Shown here one piece after another: positions 21,157 through 23,530 of a stretch of DNA of 23,530 nt. The notes under the pieces are model-generated. The model was not told the DNA's origin and made no database searches. It was given only the letters and a program-made list of their open reading frames with translations. The DNA comes from Entrophospora sp. SA101 (taxonomy: Eukaryota > Glomeromycota > Glomeromycetes > Entrophosporales > Entrophosporaceae), in assembly GCA_958430865.1 (NCBI GenBank), contig CAUDNR010000628.1, positions 4,327 through 27,856 of the forward strand. The letters are read 5' to 3'. Every line of letters begins with the position of its first letter. Position 1 is the first letter of the stretch. Both the position numbers and the translations under genes were made by a program.

Positions 21157-21734
21157 ATTTCTGATGTAAAATGTATTGTAAATTTATTTATCGTTATTAT
21201 TATTATAATAATGGCCGAAATATTTATTTATTTATTCATGATTGTGCACTTGTTAAATTTATTTATATATTGGTTTGTTTATTACTACTCTTGAGTAAAT
21301 ACTTCAACAGGTTGCTCAACAATTTCCAAGTAAAATTTTTATTTCATAAATAATCAATTCATCACTTACAAATTAATATCTCAAATATACAACGAATCTA
21401 TCTACCCCGAAGGGAAAGCTGTCGAGTATTTATAATAGTAATAAATAAGGGCATTCGTAATTTAATATCATGATCGTACGACTTGAGCATTAATAATAGT
21501 AGGACACCGCCAACACTATGATTCGAAAAGTACTTTAAAATTTAAAAATGTCACCGCCCACCTTATATTCGCATTAATAAGGAAGAAAGAAAAATGTCTC
21601 CGGTTATACTGATTCGTAATTTCGAAAGAAATCTATGCACATAGTACTTTGCTGATATATGAAGTATCAGATGATATTTCATTTTATTCACAAGGTTACA
21701 CATGCGGTGGAGTGAAATATGAGAAACCGACTTG
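21157..21734. other. Intergenic, nothing recognised
   Basis: AT-rich; a 60-codon plus-strand frame at 21171-21353 is only hydrophobic low-complexity and is not called. The stretch 21400-21640 is less AT-rich and could hold a promoter, exon or non-coding RNA for the gene that follows, but I see no defining motif. Confidence 0.35.
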
Positions 21735-22118
21735 GCTTAAGCTCCTTTCCATGTATTTACAGTTATCCAAAGGTAAAGAATAATGGTAAGTTCTATCAAC
21801 ACCTACCCATGTTATTCTTCCTTTTCTTAGGAAACACTTTCAAATCATTGGGCAAATATTATTTTCTATTATGCATGATAAAGATCCATCAAAACACACA
21901 TTATTTAATCATGCAAACACAATATATTTTTTTGATAAAAATTTGGAAGTTCATATTATTATACCAGAATTGATGAATTTGTTGTTCTAATGATAATATT
22001 TTCAGAGAAAAATTTCACAAGAGATAATAACATAATAGATTTTATAAGAAGTTTAGCAAAAAAATCAAGTGATTTAAAAATATTAACAAGTTTAATAAAT
22101 GGTCAAATTTATAATTGA
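21735..22118 (+). pseudogene. 3' end of an unrecognised gene, frames not reconcilable
   Basis: Three protein-like blocks on the plus strand: 'KPTWLKLLSMYLQLSK' ending at a gtaaag donor near 21774; after the acceptor at 21829-21830, 'KHFQIIGQILFSIMHDKD' and 'YFFDKNLEVHIIIPELMNLL'; and 'EKNFTRDNNIIDFIRSLAKK' to 'LINGQIYN' with stop 22116-22118. Residue composition looks like a real soluble protein. The blocks lie in different frames: the first junction is out of phase. Before the third block, ctaatgataatattttcag looks like an intron end, but no plausible donor precedes it. So this is either a gene with unusual splicing or a decayed one. The family is not recognised. Its stop lies 6 bp from the stop of the opposite gene. 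Confidence 0.4.
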
Positions 22119-22124
22119 TTTTTC

Positions 22125-23028
22125 TTATCTTCTTCCAAATGAAATATTTTTAACTTTTAATTTTCTCATTGATTCTGTTAAATTATCAACTTCCATCGAA
22201 TCAGAAGATTCAATGTTATTTTTACTGCTGTTGCTATTACTATTATTATCATTACTAACATTAAGTTTCTTCGCCTTATTTTTTTCATCTTTTTCTTTTT
22301 TTTTCGATTTTTTCTTTTTAATATAATATAATTTATTTCTAATACTGAATGGAACTATTCCTGTCTGAACAATCGTAAAATTAAATTTTTTGGGATAGTG
22401 ATGCTTATCAATTAAATGCAATCTACGTTTCTTTGGTTCAGAGAAAAATTTTCCACAACCTTGTACAAAACATTCATACTATATAATATATGATAATAAT
22501 AAGGTTAATTTAACAAAGATATTAAATATAAAATAAAATTCATTTTATATTTATAATTTAAAAAAAACTTGTAACTATTTTTTCGCCTCTTTCTTTTTTT
22601 ATTTGAATTATAACATCATGATTTTCTGTTAAGTGTAGCTTCAGCCAACGTTCACTAGGAAATACTTTATCACATTCATTACAGATATGTCTATGTGATG
22701 TATTATAATGTACTTCATATGCACTGACTGAAGGAAATCTTATTGGATGAGTTTGACACCATGGTGGAAACTGGCATGTTATAGGTTTTGGGCTAAATTT
22801 TAATTATTAACAACTGAAATATTATATAATCATTTTCTTAAAAAGAAAGTACTTCTCACTTTATTATATTTACCTGAATTCCTCATGAAGTTCCTCCTTA
22901 ATAATTTGTGTTTTTTCTATTTGTAATGTAGAATGTTTTTTGAGCCATTCTGAACGTGCTTCTATATTTCCAAGTGAAAAAAAAGGGTCTTCAGGTGAAA
23001 ACCTTCTTTTAATTGGAAAAGTAAGCAT
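22125..23028 (-). CDS. C2H2 zinc-finger protein, ZNF511-like
   Basis: Three exons on the minus strand: 23028-22874, 22792-22576 and 22478-22125, with introns of 81 and 97 bp; 241 aa, close to the 252 aa of human ZNF511. Near the start 'RRFSPEDPFFSLGNIEAR' matches the RRF-P-(D/H)PFF signature upstream of the fingers. Finger-like units follow: 'TCQFPPWC' to 'YEVHYNTSHRH'; 'CNECDKVFPSERWLKLHLTENHD'-type; and, across intron 2, 'CFVQGCGKFFSEPKKRR' to 'HLIDKHHYPK'. A basic Lys-rich block (nuclear-localisation candidate) and an Asn/Ser-rich segment precede the C-terminal 'KVKNISFGRR', which aligns with the family's terminal I(C/S)FG motif. The ATG at 23028 is chosen because the family motif starts eight residues later; the frame is open a further 24 codons upstream, so an extra 5' exon is possible. 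ZNF511 function is poorly known; nucleic-acid binding is inferred. Confidence 0.88.
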
Positions 23029-23230
23029 TTGGAAAATTTTTTTAAGCCAATGAAGTTCTCTGCCAAATTTATTTTGTGCAAGTACCTCTCTTATTGGTTT
23101 TTTAATAATTCAAAATCGAATGAAATAAGAAATATGGTATTAAAAGCTAAAATGATGATTTTGAATTTTCTTTCAAAAAGATGATATAATTGCTAAGTGG
23201 TTAATTAGGCATTGTTTTTTCCTCTTTCGT

Positions 23231-23322
23231 ACCTTTAATTTGACACAATGTGTGTTGATATCCATGCCGCAATCGACAAGGTTTGGATGCAAATCGGGAT
23301 GTATTTCGTCAGTTACCTCCAT
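23231..23322 (-). other. Possible short upstream exon on the minus strand
   Basis: ATG at 23322 opens a 30-codon stretch containing 'HPDLHPNLVDCGMDINTHC' that ends at a plausible donor (AAG|gtacga). An AG acceptor about 130 bp further (before AGAGAGGTA..., near 23095) would be in phase with the ZNF511-like frame. The HPDLxPxL...C start recalls CMC2-type small mitochondrial proteins, but the cysteines are seven apart rather than nine. It could be a 5' exon, an independent micro-ORF or chance. Confidence 0.25.
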
Positions 23323-23530
23323 CCAAAAAAGTCAACAGCATAGCAATTTTTGAATAAATAATTGCTATTATTATTACTATTAATTATATTATTATTAATA
23401 TTAATAGAAACAAAAAATTTTCGATCCGGATGCTTTTACATGTACTTTCCTATTACTAGTCGTGTGACATTTCCCTGAGGCTGCTTTTCTATATGTGAAA
23501 ATAAATTCGAAATTCGTGTCACATGAAGTT
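23323..23530. other. Right edge, no gene seen
   Basis: AT-rich with a simple tat/taa repeat tract (about 23365-23405). It would include the promoter of the minus-strand zinc-finger gene. Nothing further is supported. Confidence 0.3.

Noticed and set aside
21171..21353. 60-codon hydrophobic plus-strand ORF
   Set aside because: Low-complexity Tyr/Leu/Phe-rich reading of AT-rich DNA after the kinase 3' end.
1..23530. CRISPR array, phage or bacterial defence system
   Set aside because: Spliced genes and eukaryotic transposons throughout; no spaced direct repeats or bacterial operons.

Overview
This window looks like a chromosome segment of an arbuscular mycorrhizal fungus (Glomeromycotina, Rhizophagus-like). 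That is inference. The sequence is strongly AT-rich, genes carry short introns of about 80-105 bp with GT/AG (once apparently GC/AG) borders, two genes belong to the expanded kinase family with a CxxC...WCxxC zinc-ribbon-like head, and much of the rest is decayed DNA transposon material (hAT, hAT-type MITEs, Helitron/PIF1).

Layout. 1-638 holds a minus-strand fragment of a hAT transposase interrupted by a 133-bp MITE. 639-3920 is gene-poor and holds a minus-strand kinase-tail pseudogene (1823-2192) and faint coding relicts. 3925-5260 is a decayed plus-strand multi-exon gene split by a 143-bp MITE. 5312-7879 is a complete but dead hAT element with 35-bp terminal inverted repeats, itself split by a 177-bp MITE. 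8255-10297 encodes a kinase-like protein that appears to be a pseudokinase with a C-terminal membrane anchor. 10663-12398 encodes a ferric-reductase/NOX-type flavocytochrome with a one-base frameshift. 12399-14531 holds a relict between 40-bp direct repeats, a minisatellite and a foldback MITE. 14532-15691 encodes a mitochondrial ribosome-silencing-factor (RsfS) protein. 17158-19132 is a broken Helitron-type PIF1 helicase followed by a short hairpin. 19525-21156 encodes an intact kinase with three exons. About 21735-22118 is an unrecognised plus-strand gene end that meets, tail to tail, a ZNF511-like C2H2 zinc-finger gene (23028-22125, minus).

How the parts relate. The housekeeping-type genes (RsfS, ZNF511-like) and the kinase/ferric-reductase genes sit as islands between transposon debris and show no sign of forming an operon or a dedicated system. 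The strongest new information is structural. Two paralogous hAT fragments in opposite orientation each carry a different MITE, and each supplies the empty site for the other, which proves both insertions and their 8-bp target duplications. A third MITE interrupts a reading frame that becomes continuous when the element and one target copy are ignored. I did not find a convincing undescribed multi-gene system. The best biological leads are the tail-anchored pseudokinase, the apparent GC-AG intron at a conserved family position, a tiny third kinase exon supported by a pseudogene, and the 6-bp gap between two convergent reading frames.
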